The notes under the pieces: generated by a model
Told to the model about the DNA's origin: nothing
Seen by the model: the letters and a program-made list of their open reading frames with translations, nothing else
Databases searched by the model: none
Shown here: piece by piece, positions 24,145-37,224 of the stretch
Position numbering within the stretch: the stretch's first letter is position 1
How the letters are laid out: each line of letters starts with the position of its first letter
Assembly: GCF_003073045.1 (NCBI RefSeq)
Contig: NC_037592.1
Location: 40,481,760 to 40,545,759 of the forward strand
Reading direction: 5' to 3'
Source: Pomacea canaliculata
Lineage: Eukaryota > Mollusca > Gastropoda > Architaenioglossa > Ampullariidae
DNA: 64,000 nt
Made by a program: the position numbers and the translations under genes

Positions 24145-27100
24145 ATGTCTCAAGGTAAGTGCATGTAAGAATGTGTGGGCGCGTGTTTGAGTGTTTGTGT
24201 GTGTGTGTCCTGGCTTGCTACACAAGTAACACAATCTGGAAGGTCTCCACTCCTTCTTGTCAAGGGTCTAAGGTCATTTCTATCCTGCTCTCTCTTTGAG
24301 TGTGATGCTGCACAATCCCTTCGTCTCTTAATTCTCTACTCTTTACTTTGGGATCTTTATCATGGTCCAATTCCCCATTCATGGTGTCATACCCAGCCTT
24401 CTCTGCAGTAGCTTTCATAACTTATCAAAGCCAGTGACCGTCACGCGTAGCCCTGATTCTAATGACTACAATCTGCTTAACTACCGAATTACCCCTTGTC
24501 TGATGTAGGCGCCATACCTTGTCTTTTATAGCTGTTACGCTCCGTCATCTATGTAGTTCTTACTGCTAGAGTGATCCCCCTTGTCGTTTCTGGCTATACA
24601 CAATGGAGTAGCTACCATGCACTCTTACTAAGCCCTTACACGATCAACAAAGGCACTACACCCACACAACAATAAAACACTTACTCAATTTTAACTTAAA
24701 CCATGCTGAGTGGAATACAACACTTGCATGAGGTCTGTCTAATGCATTCTCATGCAAAAGACAACTAATGACATTATTAACAACACTATAATGGAAGTAC
24801 GCTCACATCTCGACACGCCTGAACACAGGACGCTCTAAGACGGACACGCTTTCCTAGATTTCACTACATAGATACTCAGAAATTTACTCAGGAGTTCAAT
24901 CCCGGACGAGCCCCCAAAATGTTACAGCATTCATGAGTTGTTTAGCCGAAACGTCTATACTGGCCCCGAGGAATCGGACACGTAGGCGAGTTTAGTTTTA
25001 GTTTATTCCTTGTTGCTTCTTGGAGGAGCATAGGGCCGTACAACACCTTGCCAACGTACCTGGTTTTGGATTGGGAGTTCCTGCTTGTTGTTGAATCTCA
25101 TGACTTTGGTCTTCTTTCTGTTGACCTTTAATCCAGTCTTCTCTGCTTCTGTTGCTAGCTTACTCAGTTAGGTTTGTGCACGTGAGTGAGAGTTATCTTT
25201 AATTCACACTAAGCAGGTCAACATAAGTTACAGGTGAACCATGCGTACAATACTCACACGTCAATCACACAGTTTACCACGTGGCTCAGATGTACCAAAG
25301 ATAAAACTCCATGTATGATGTAACATATAGAAAGATTTAATGAAAATAAAAACACAACAATTTCTAGGGGGGAGTCCCAGTGCTATCCGTGCTTAGTGTG
25401 TTTCCACTATTCCAGTGCTGTTACCTCTCTCTATCTCTACCATTCATTCTCACACACACATCAACTTAGCTCTGATGTTGAACCTGTTCTTGTTATTGTG
25501 GGCTCACTATGGTGGCTTCGTGGAGACTAATACTCCAGCCGACAGTCACGGCCCTCTGATGACTTGCCATCTAAAGTGCTGCTCCGCCTGTCCGTCGTTA
25601 ATCCTACCCAATCTGCCAACCACGTCGCATCAAATGTCTACCTCTCATGGGTAGTGCAAGACATGATCACACAGCCCTTTGCTTTTTATGCGACTGGAGG
25701 CAGTCCTGACAGTTCTTTGTCCCTGACTCGCCCCCGTGCTCAAGGTTCTCTTCCTCTTGGCTTAAGACTCTGTCTCGAGGTACACGTGAAGTCAGCCTTA
25801 GAGATGCTGAAGTCGCTTCGACTGCTGACCAGTGGCTCCGTCCACTCTGACGTCTTGCCGAGAAGTGACCAGCTAGTTCTCTGTTCCCTATTTTACTTTG
25901 CACATTTGCACAGACACAAACATCGAAGCCTGCCATTGGTCATTCACTTACTGTCACGGCATGGATGACTTAACAACACACTCGCGCCAGACAAATGCGA
26001 GTTTTTTCAACACACAACAAAACGATTGCCTGAGGCTGCCCAAATCATGTTTATTTCGTTGCCATTTTAGTTACAAGTGTGTGTGTGTACGTGAAAGAGA
26101 GAGAGAAAAAAAGAAAGAGAAAAGATTAAAAAGAGTTTCTGAATGTGAGCATGTACTCGAAACTTTTTTTGATTCATGGGGTAATCTTAGCAGAAATACA
26201 GTTCTGCTGCATGTGACAAATATGAAGTGATTTTGTAAAAATATGTTTTGTGTAAAGTTTGTATACGTCTCTGTTTTGTTCTTTCGAGTGAAGTTGGAGA
26301 CTTTGACATTAAGCAGTGGGCAGCAGACAACAACCTAAGTCAAGAAACACTTCAAGGATTAATGGTAGAGGGCTATGATACTATACAGACTTTAACTCTC
26401 CTAACCTCAGAAGATGCCTTGCAAACATTCAGAAGAGAACAACGACTTCCACTTGCAAAAGTCTCTCTTTTGAAAGAAGCTGTCCTGAAACTACAAGGAG
26501 AGCGCGACTCCAGTAAGCACCATTTAGGTCTAATGTATATTCTAATTAAATATTTGTTTTGCTCTTTATTTATATATAATTTTTTTTGTAAAGTTCTGCT
26601 TCGTAACGTACTCCCCAAAAATCAGCTATTAGCTCCATACAGTTACTCATTTAAATTTAGTACAAGAAAACAAAAACTGTATTTTTTAAAAATCACACCA
26701 AATCCATAAAAAAATTATATTTATAATGATGTGTCACTTATCGGTTGTCTTTATTGTAAGCTAATAGGCCTAACGACTGAAACACTACCATTTGAAAAGT
26801 TCGCACGCGGGCCTTAGGCTCGTGGTCGTTTATAGAAAGAGTTAAATGTAAAGAAAATTTTGTGTTATTTAATCATTTATTTAGTGCAATATCCCGACCA
26901 GCAGACAAGCTCATTGTCTAAACCAGTGGTGCGATCTTTTCTCGCTTGAAGGCCGAACTAGACATGATATAAAATGTTACAGGCCAGAACATGGAGTTTT
27001 TGGGTGGCTTCAGAATTGTGTATATAAATATATTAACAGTGGCATAAGGCTGCTTATTTCATTAGCAGACGAGAAGCATTAATTTCCACACAGTGCCAGA

Positions 27101-30100
27101 AAGTTCTGGCTGTGACAGAGCTACATTGACAAGACCAAAGGCTGTAGGTGTTTCTGGTAACACACACACTGAGACAAGACAAAAGATCGCAGTCTATCCT
27201 CATCATGGGGAACCGTTAAGCCAGGAATCGAAATTTGTCCAAAGTCAGTTCTGGATGTAAAACATAGTAGTTGTCTTTTGCACTGTTTTTAAATACCTTG
27301 TCTATAAAGAATACTCTTAAACTTTAATATATTATTTGTTCTATAACTGCATTAACAAAATTTGTCTATGGTATTATGAGACCAGATGACTTTTCTAGAG
27401 AAATAATGCAGTTTGATTCCAACAAGAGGGTTAAAGCGGTCTACTCATTCAGTAACGAATATATTGACAATCGAGTTGTAAGCATTTTATAAAATACAGT
27501 GATACCTCGGTTCTCGAACGCCTTGACTTTCGACCAAATCGGTATTCGACCAGGAAATTCGAGAAAATTTTGTCTTGGAATTCGAACAAATATTTGGAAC
27601 TCGAACATCCGAACGTCCGAGATGAGCCGAGTTGAGCCGAATGGCGTTCATTCGGCCCAGCGCGCCTTGCTTGCGTCATCAGTGACAATAACCATCCCCC
27701 TTCCCTCCTCCCTCCACATTCATTCCCTCCCTCCATAAAGTTTGGTACAGGTACAGTAAATGAAACACAATTTACTGTACTGTACAGTACATTTTTTTGT
27801 TTTTGTTTTAATAAATACACGTTTATTTCTTATTTCTTGTTGAGACTCATGTTTTTCTACATATTATATACAAATTAGGCCAGTAAATAGGCATTTTCTG
27901 GGGCTTGGAACGAATTAATCCAGTTTCCATTATTTCCTTTGGGTTTCATTGCTTCGGTTCTCGAACAATTTGGTTCTCGACCGTCCTCCCGGAACGAATT
28001 ATGTTCGAGAACCGAGGTATCACTGTACTGGGAAAATAGTTCATGATTACAAGTACAAGGGGCCTGGAGAGGTCTTCCACGGGCCAGTGCTGGGTCTAGG
28101 CGGACCTGTTACAACACATTACACAATCACTCCTTCGCATCCTCACAACCACAATGATGGCGAGATAGCAAACAGACAATATAATTAAAATAAAATTAAA
28201 ATAAAAAGACAGTGGTATTATTTATGACTGTAAAGCGAGAAAAAAACTAATATTTATCAGTGTGTGTATGCCTTCGGCTTGAGATGAAGGTTGGATGCAT
28301 GCATAGTTGTCCAATGACGTCCACAGTCTCACACAGCCAAGGGGAAGTATACTTGTGTGTTCCGGCATGTACCCGTATGTGTCTTGTCTGTCCCGTAATG
28401 GACGTTCATTGCTTGTCCCTCAACGTTTCCGTTATTATTATTTACTTAATATACATTGATGTTGCCGTGAAAAAACATAGGTTTACTTAAACCGGCGGTC
28501 GTTGGCGGGATGAAATGACTTTTCTAACCCCTGCCGTTGGTCGATGCAGTCGTGGTATTACACTAAACCCGTTTGATAAAGGACAATATATCTGCCTGGG
28601 TGACACCATCTTGAATGTTTAAATACAGCTGCAATTGGTAGTAAAATTGCAGAGGTAGCAAAAATTTTCCTACATGTATAATCAACTCCTGACATGTAAT
28701 ATTCATATGTAATTCGCGAGAGCCAGAGACAAATATCAGTTCTACACCTAGATTTTGAAGCAGCAAAAATTAATGGAAACAGAAAAGCTGTTAAATTATC
28801 ACTTAGTAAGCTGTTGCTGCTGTGCTTAACATCTGTAAAATACAAATATCAAAAGACAGAATTTTTTCATAGCAATTGAAAATGTTTTAAGTTAATGTTC
28901 TATGGTGGTTATACCTTTCTGTCTACAGTTGTTCCATGTGTTCCCGATAAGCCATTGCTATGTCACAATGTAGTCGTTCTTCTCGGCCTTAACCTGCATA
29001 TCGTTTATGGTTAATTTTGACAATCTTGTAAATTTAGCACATAATTGTCATGCTTCTCTTTATTTTCGTTTTAAAGCGCAATGCGAATATTTAAGAAATG
29101 GTGCTATCTAAATCTACTTTATTGTTATTATTACTACAAATTGATAAATTGGATATAGAGGCTACCATTAAAATAGTCTCTTGTTTTAACAGGGTAGAGA
29201 TAAAAACTGATGATCAGATAACCGCTGTACACGAGGACACTTTGCGTAACATTTCACGCATCAAGATGTACTTCGAGTCCAAAGTTTTCTTGTTCCTGGT
29301 CTCAACAAATAATGATCTGTACATTAACAGGAGTCAGAAGCATCAGTGAAGACACAAGCTCACAAGACTCCTCATTGTCACGTGAACACGAGGCTACAGC
29401 AGGGAGACGCCATGACGAGGACGGACCCTCATTTCAGGAAGCTAGAATGTATTTTGAAAGTGGCAAAGGTTGGAGCTTGGCGTTTAATAGCCAGTGTTGT
29501 TTCTGACGGTTTTAAAGTTATGTTCTATTTTGAATGAAGCATGAATCTTGTAAAAAATATTTACGTAAGATCATTTTTGTCCCTTCACCTTTCATTGGTA
29601 AATACCAAACTTGAAGAAAAAATTGTGGAATGGTTTAGTGATACGCAAGTCACCGTCTGTGTATATAATTCTCCAGACATACGTACATTTTCTAATATTT
29701 CAGGAAATTTTTTAGATGTCCTATTCCATAGAGAACTAAAGAGAGACGAAATGTATGACATATTATGTATGTGGATCACTATAACAATAATGCTAAGGGC
29801 TTAGGCACTTTTACAGGTAGTAACAAGCCGCTTACTATGAGCAATAAAAAGCTCGTGTTTATAAAATAACATTCACACTAATCAAGTGTGTTTTCAGACC
29901 TAAATGAGAATGCAAGTTTACCAAAGAAAGTGACATGCGATGAATCTGAGGACGGTAAGTGTGCTAGTCTTTGGGGAAACATCATCGTAAACGATTGGAA
30001 GGAAAAACGTCTTTATTATAACATAGCCAACAGTAAACACACGTGCACATGTCGGTGGATAAGTATGCATCTAACTGTGTGTGTGCGCGTGTGTGAGAGG

Positions 30101-33100
30101 GAGAGATTATCAGAGGCTTTAATGCTTAATTTGATTTATGAGACAAAATGTGATAGTGATAAGTATGAATAACGATGGACAGCTGACAAGAAGTGTTTTG
30201 TACTTTTGTAGATGACCTGAAGGACTGGGCAGCAAGGTCTAAGCTCACTACAGACACAGTTCAAGCTCTCAGAACAGACGGTTTTACCTCTTTGGAACTG
30301 ATTAGGCTTCTGACTCCAGATCATATTACCAACATTCAAAAAGCACACAATCTACCATATGCGCAGGTTTTAGCCCTTCTAAATGCAGTTAAACAATTAC
30401 AGGAGGTTAGTTCTGCAGGTCATGCACTCAACAAAAGCGAGTACAGTGAAAACACACTGGAAAAACAACCAATGTTTAATCGCAAACAAGGTCAGAAAAT
30501 TACTCCAACAAGTCTACCAGTGAAAGGTATAGTGAATCTAAACTTTTCCCAAGTAATCTATTTTCTGACATCCTTGATTACTAACACATTCATATACATT
30601 GTATTATATGGGATAATCCTTAATGTGCTAGAATTTAGTAAAAATATTGGAACCGCATGTATTGCAAATTCAAGCTAAGCTACAGGAACTGACCAAAGTA
30701 GTAGAAGTTTGAATACGATACCCTGTTAGTTTCATTTATTCATTTATCTTTTGACTAGCACCAGATGAGGATGAGATAAGCTGGCTGGCTGACACAAGTT
30801 CAGGGACAGAAGGTAAGCTACTTCTGGTATCCAACGGGATCCACTCAGTCGTTCACACAGCAGCCAGGAGTTAGCGAAAAAACCGCATAGTTGCCCATGC
30901 ACTGTAGATTGAATAAATATTTCACACAGGAAGGAAGGAAGATTCATACAAATTCCAGACAATCGCTTCTCACTCACTTTCACTTCTCCTGTCCACCCAC
31001 TGTCTTCTCCTTTTCTTAGCTCCTTCTCTCTTCTTTTTCTTGTTTTACATAGCATCTTTCACCAAAAGGTATTTTCACAGCTGATACCTTTGCTTCTTGA
31101 AGAAGTACTTAGATTAAACAACATTTCAATATAACTAAATGGTCACATTTCCTTACTGTGATTTTTTTTTTGTGTGTAGAAATGGAACAATGGGCACAAA
31201 GAGAAAAGCTTGCTCCTGGAACCCTGAGCAAACTGAGAGAACAGGGTTTTGAATCCTTGGAAGATCTCTTTTTTTTGACATCAGGAGAAATAAATGATAT
31301 GTGCCCTGATCACCTTACAAAGGCACAATGTTTGCGCCTGGTAAAGGCCGTGGAGAGACTAAACGTGGAGAAATCCGCAGCCACTATTATGGGTAGTGAC
31401 AATTTTGATCATCATCAAGTTCAAGCTAAATCATCTCAGAAATATGAAGGTATGGTAAACATTTTATTGTGACTATGAAGAGGAGAGGAAATAGAGAAAA
31501 AGAAATTATAGAAACATAAATAACTGTCAAACTATGGTTTTATGTAACGCCTGTGCTTTTTAACATTCTCCCTCTCACTCAACAATTTGACATTACAAGC
31601 TGACATTTCTTCCCCATGTCGATCAACCTGTCGGGAATGGGTACCTGACTCCATGGATGTATAGGAAAGATAACATAACAAGTAAGAAAAGATAACCACT
31701 TCCATCAAAGAAGCTGGCCCCGAAAACAAGTACCTCCATCACTTCATTCCTTGACGGCTTTAAGTTCAGTCTACGTTCACTTTTTTAATCTTTGCAAACA
31801 GACGGTCTGGGTCTTCTTTGAGATCCCTACTTTCATTTCTTCCTCTTAATCGACAAAGTTAATTTATATTGTGTGTGTGTGTGCTCGTATATCTTTGTAG
31901 AGAGCTGAATTGAGTGTAGAACCATTTTTAGACTAGTCAGATAAGCATAATGTACTGCATGTAGATTAACTGATATGAATACATCCCACAAATTACTTAG
32001 AAGACGGCTCATTGACGATGCAAATGTGATTGAATATAAAGAATGCAATGCCAATTTATCTTGCCTTCTTTTTCGCCAGGTTACAAATGGTTTCATTTAG
32101 AGATTATTGTGCAAATGTCTTGGTACATTCTTAGACAGTTGACAGCATCCACTGCTATGTCCTAACATGACGGCTCAGCGGTGTTAAATGTTGCTAGTGG
32201 TGGTGAAATTAGTTTCAATTTTCAGTTGACATTAATCCTCACTCGTTTTAAACTCTGATGTTTAATATTTTATCTGTTATGCAGAAATGAAACAATGGGC
32301 ACACAGAGTAAACCTTCCTCTTGAAATACTGAAAATACTTGATAAGGATGGCTTTACATCCTTGGAAGATCTCTCTTTCCTGACATCAGAAGAAATAAAG
32401 CAGTACTCAGATAAACATTTGCTAACAAAGGCACAGTCTCTGCGTTTGGATAAGGCCGTGAAGGGACTGAACATGGAGAATAGCCAAGCGATGGCTTCAT
32501 TCACTGAAAATGTCGAAAGTAACAAAGAGCGATTTGAAGGTAAGGTAAGAAGAGGTGGTAAGTAGGCAGACGACAAAGTATTTTACATGATCACTGTGAA
32601 ACGTTACAAAAGACTTAAGAGATGCTCAAACTCCGTAAAGTCTGCAAAAACTGTTTGTTAACAAGATTCAAAGACTTTCTGGCCTCACAAGAGAAGTCTT
32701 CACATTGAATGTATTGTGCATGTTTTTTTCCCGTTTTAAAATCTTTCTATACGTTACATCACACGTAGAGATTTGCAGGGGTAGGGGCTCGTGAGCCAGG
32801 TGATAAACTGAGTGATCGACGTGTGGTTAGCTCTAAAAGCCAGGAATAGTGCAACAATGAACCTGCTAACAACGCCCGGAGTTCCTGGCCGAGAAGAACA
32901 ACGCCGAACTGGAACAACCTCCATTTTCACTTTATCTTGCTCCATGTGACTTTTTTCTTTTCCCCAAATTCAAAGGAATAATCAAGAAAACGTTTTTAAT
33001 AGGCGTGAAAGCCATCATGAAAGCCGTAATGATGAAGTTTAGGGGCCAATCCAGAACAATCTTTCCAGCAGTGCATGAAAGAATGGAACAGATGGATGGA

Positions 33101-36100
33101 AAAGACTCGAAAGCGGCGGGTTGGGGGGGGGATTAGTTTGAATGAGAAATCATGCATTTTGCTGTTAGGAGTTAAAATAAATTGTGACACCAGTCTCGTT
33201 ACTTGTATATACACATCGTAGACTGCAAGCGACAAATAAGTTCCTGTAGATACAGAAAAGAGAAGTAACAAGAGAGTTTGTAGACTGAAAAGTCAGGTAG
33301 TGACGGATTGCTCTGGAATTACGTTGTTGATAGTAGACAACAACCTTCAATATTATAACAACATAATGGTACTTTTTTCCTTTTGTACTCTTTATTTTTG
33401 CGGAAGATATTTTGTAATGATGTGCATGGTTGTATTCTTACATGTGTAAAGACTCTTTTACAGGTCTTCGACTCCTGCTGGTGGGTAAGACTGGGGTTGG
33501 TAAAAGCAAGACTGGGAACACGATACTTGGCAAGAACAAATTTCAGACCTCTGTGGGATTCAGTTCTGAGACATCAACGTGTCAAATACACCAGGGCCTG
33601 GTCTTCGATATGAAAGTTGAGGTACGTTTATGCATGTTTACATAATAATAGAAAGTAAAATTAATTATCAGTCAGTAGCAACGCAAACAAGTAAACACGC
33701 TCAAGCTCACACTGTGTGAAAGGCCTGAACAATTTAGAGTAGCAGACAGCAAATGAGCAGCTTTGACAATTTATTCTTTGTGACATTCGATATATTATTT
33801 CGGAAAAAATTTGCTTGTTTCTCGCTATGGAAAACAGTACAGAGTTGGTACACACGAATCTAGTACAATCTCATATTAGCAAAAATTACTAATTCGTGAT
33901 ACTTTAAAATTCTACTTGTACTGGTATTTTATGTACATTTATTCTTTAAACTTCTCTGAAATTCTCTGATTGTCTAAGACGTCTTTATTTTAAAGTAATA
34001 CAGACAGAGAGGTTTTGTGTACATTGTTAGTTCACCATTGTAAGAAATATCACAGTGGTATTTTAGCTTTTGGATACCACAGTTATTTGGATAAACGCCG
34101 CAAAATAAGGTGTATTTTCAGAAAATACAGATTCCAGCTTCGTGAAAACTATCAAAAATTCAGGCTTATTCAAAAAAGACATGTTGAAGACAATATATTA
34201 TAACAAGACTAAAAGATCGTTAGCACAGAATTTGTGTTAATTCTGCTGTTGCTACTGCAGACCCTGGCTGGTCTGGTCCTTTCTGCCGTTTGTTACAATC
34301 CTGACACAAATGTCTATCGTACTTCTGCCATTTTTGAAAATACAGGATCCACATCGTTAAGGTTGCTTACATCCTCGAGCTGTACTCCAGTCATCTATAT
34401 CTCTGCTTTACTCTGTCTGTTGGTGTTGACCATGACTGTTCTTGTCAGTCCTAGTTTCCACAGCAAATTCCCACCGAAGGAAATGGAGGCGGGGTGGCTG
34501 TTGCGGCTTTCTTTAATGGTGTTTCAAAATGTTCAACAAAACAAGAGAACGAAGTCATCTTTGACGAACTCCCGCTGTTGTCTGAGAGAAATCTCGAAGT
34601 GGAATGTTGAGTAGTACTGCGCTCTATAAGCTCTTGTGTTGCAATTAGATGATTTCAACGATGCTTCTTTGTGTTAAACTGCCCATCACTGCCAAAGATA
34701 ATTTCTGACTTTTATTTTAACACGACAGTGTTTTTCCCTGTTGTCTTAATGGCCGAAAATTCATAAAAATGTAAAACTACACAAAGTCGACCCTAAGCAC
34801 TTTAGATGATCCTTTTGCTACTTTTGCTGTTTTCAAGTTAAAAGCCGTTTTGTGGTAGTTATTCGCACATGGACCCACGACTTGACCTCAACAATTCACG
34901 ATTACAGCAGTTTAGGCATAATTACTTTGATAAAAATCAGTAAAACATAATACAACGAGAGCCATTTGATGAATTATCTTCTTACGTTTAGGGAACTTTT
35001 CTTGCAAATGAAAATGAAAGTGCTGCAGACATAGGCGAAGACAAACATTTTCTGGGGAGACTGCAGGAGCAGAATCAGTCTTACGTCGACATTGCTGATC
35101 CACACATCTTAAACTTGAGTAACGGCAATATCGTGTACATGTGGCAGTAGAAATCGTATAAATGAATAAAAAGTGGCTTCAACATAGATATCATTTCTAG
35201 AACGCATAACATGACATAACAGATGCACAAATAACTGAATAAAAGACACAAAACTTGACGCAGATCAACAGGCAGATAAGAAAAATGAGGGAGAGCAGTC
35301 TCCCTCTAACCAGTTAGGCAAAGGGACATCACTGACTATTGCCAATGATTTACCTATTTCAAGAGAAAAAGGGCATAAAGTTTTTCCTTTCGTATAATTT
35401 TAATGCTTTTAGGAATTTTCTAAGAACTCTCGCTTTCAAATCCCTTAAAATACTGAAGGAGAAAAAGTACACTTGTTCAGCCTTATTCACAACAAACCAT
35501 CTACATGTACACTTGCTTGACCACTATTGCTGTACACAGCTTTGCTTGAACAGAAACAATTTTAAGTTACGAATTCAGCTGACAAACATTCACTATTAAT
35601 TTCGTTAGTCTTTGATGGCTAGAGACGAACTTTCAGTAATTTGCTTTTAATTACAGATCACTGATTCTCCAGGACTCTTTGACACAAAAGAAAGAGATTA
35701 TACCTTTGCTGAGAAAGTTGTGCAGACAGTGGCTCTCATGCATCCCGGCGCTCACGCCTTTCTGTTCATATTAAGAATTGGACGCTTCACAAAGGAAGAG
35801 GAGGGAACCTACATGCGCCTCAAAGCGATATTTGATGAACAAGTCACTAAGTACATGGTCATTGTGTTTACTGGAGGAGACAACCTGACTGCTAATGGCG
35901 AGACTATTGAGGACATTATCAGAGAAGCGCCTAAGGGACTAAAAGACATTTTGCATGCTTGTGGAAAAAGATACATTGTCTTTGACAACATGGCAGCTGA
36001 CAAAAAGCCGCAAGTGCGTCGTTTGCTTGACATCGTGACAAGAATGGTAAAAGAAAATGACAACCAATGCTATGCCTGTCCAAAATATATGTTGGTCAAA

Positions 36101-36652
36101 GATAAAATGGAGGAAGAAATTCAGAACAGAATGATGGCAGTAGAAGAGAAAGAAATTCAAAATACACGCTACATCAAGGAACTCGAGACAAAAACGAAAT
36201 TATTGGAAGAAATGGCCAAAAAAGCTAAGGATGATTTTGAGAAACGAGAAAAAGAGCGCGAGAAACAAGCTGCCGATCTTGAACAAAAGGTAGAAAAACG
36301 AATGCAGGTGTTGTTGGAACAAGCAGAGCAAAGCAGGATGGGTGATAATGAGTTAGAAAAGCGAATGAAAATTCTTGAAAAAGAGAAAGAGGACATGTTG
36401 AATAAATTAAAAAAGCAGCAAACTGAAGATCGTAGGAAAATGGAAGAAGAAGAGCAAAAACGAATTAAACGCAGTGAAGCTGTCATGGAAGAAATGAGAA
36501 AGGCCCGAGAAGCAAAAGACAAGGCTTATGAAGAAGAAATGAGAAGATTCAAAGAGAGCATTGCGCAAAACGAGCAAAGAGGTGTCCTTGGTACAGTGAC
36601 TGACGGCTTGTCGTGGATTTGGAGTACTGTAACCAGTCCATTTCGAAGCTAA
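24145..36652 (+). CDS. Four SAM-like modules fused to an AIG1 GTPase and coiled coil
   Basis: Exons are 24145-24154, 26294-26512, 29898-29954, 30212-30526, 30759-30812, 31180-31449, 32285-32539, 33464-33621 and 35657-36652; the product is 777 aa. Every exon up to the GTPase is phase 1-1. Four exons encode related helical modules (about residues 4-76, 96-200, 219-308, 309-393) with the pattern W-x(5)-L...GF-SLE-L-LT...AV-L, most like SAM domains. Two 18-19-residue linker exons lie between. The AIG1 part has GKTGVGKS (401-408), DSPG (449-452) and GGD in place of TRGD (519-521). A coiled coil follows and the tail ends TSPFRS without a CaaX box. A possible extra phase 1-1 exon (29331-29468) has a weak donor. 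SAM domains oligomerise or recruit partners, so this may be a soluble adaptor for the CaaX-bearing paralogues; that is inference. Confidence 0.85.
24899..24921 (-). mobile_element. LTR retrotransposon primer-binding site and LTR edge
   Basis: On the minus strand the 18 bases TGGGGGCTCGTCCGGGAT match the tRNA-Pro primer-binding site used by many LTR elements. They are preceded by TGTAACATTT, a likely LTR end. The LTR would extend to higher coordinates and the internal region to lower ones, but no gag or pol frame survives here. Confidence 0.6.
25040..25170 (-). mobile_element. LINE reverse-transcriptase fragment, minus strand
   Basis: Minus-strand translation gives [20 protein letters not shown], the RT block with the KT-x-L-x-IN-x-KT-x-VM pattern of RTE-like elements. 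It is truncated on both sides and lies in intron 1 of the SAM-AIG1 gene. Confidence 0.7.
27497..28025. mobile_element. Tc1/mariner-superfamily (pogo/Tigger-like) MITE
   Basis: The element is bounded by TA on both sides. It has inverted ends CAGTGATACCTCGGTTCTCG at the left and the exact reverse complement at the right. The inner sequence repeats TTCGA-rich motifs; there is no transposase. It lies in intron 2 of the SAM-AIG1 gene. Confidence 0.9.
32840..33125 (+). mobile_element. Mariner transposase C-terminal relic
   Basis: An open stretch from about 32882 encodes [16 protein letters not shown] then [15 protein letters not shown], matching the mariner region around the last catalytic Asp ([11 protein letters not shown]). 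Upstream bases fit the HDNAPAH region with indels. It is a dead fragment in the intron before the P-loop exon of the SAM-AIG1 gene. Confidence 0.8.
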
Positions 36653-36735
36653 AAATAAGGGAAAAAAATTAACTCGCTGCTAGTGACGAGAGAAACGAAT
36701 TGTGAAATGTTGTTGCCATCTGGAAATGAGGATAT

Positions 36736-37216
36736 CAGAGGCGGCGTTAGGAACCGTTAAGAAAACGCGGGGTCTGGGGCCGACCATCCGCGCGGGGCCG
36801 GGGTAATGGAGTACGTGTATCACCATCCCTGATATGATGCTGGAAGCACTGATTTATATACAGTTAGATAGGCTGGATCAATTTCACGAAATAAGGCACG
36901 AATTTAGTGTTTTAATTGTTCGTTACCTTTCCCACCGTTTGTGACAGTAGCGGTTTTTTCTTAAAGCGAAATAATATGGTGACGATAACTTAATAAACTG
37001 CTTGTTATTATTGTCGGGTTTAACGTGAAGACATGGGTTCAATAATTTGATTAATTAGAACTTAGACGTGTTTTCTGAACGTCAATTTTTTGTTACAACT
37101 TTTTAACACAGCTAGCAATAAGTCATAAAGATGACATCGGGGCTGAAGCGCGGGGCCCCTTCGAGAGCGGGGCCTGGGGCGGCCGCCCCATTTGCCACCC
37201 CCTAACGCCGCCGCTG
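36736..37216. mobile_element. hAT-like MITE at the 3' end of the SAM-AIG1 gene
   Basis: The exact 8-bp duplication GAGGATAT flanks it (36728-36735, 37217-37224). Ends are CAGAGGCGGCGTTAGG and CCTAACGCCGCCGCTG. Subterminal GGGGCC-rich arms flank an AT-rich core that contains AATAAA at 36992, the first such signal after the SAM-AIG1 stop. Confidence 0.9.
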
Positions 37217-37224
37217 GAGGATAT

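Noticed and set aside
25564..25968. 134-aa ORF in intron 1 of the SAM-AIG1 gene
   Set aside because: Composition and location within repeat-rich intron suggest chance; no domain seen.
34234..34614. 126-aa ORF in the intron between the two AIG1 exons of the SAM-AIG1 gene
   Set aside because: It has a hydrophobic stretch but no recognisable domain, splice context or homologue; likely chance or decayed sequence.
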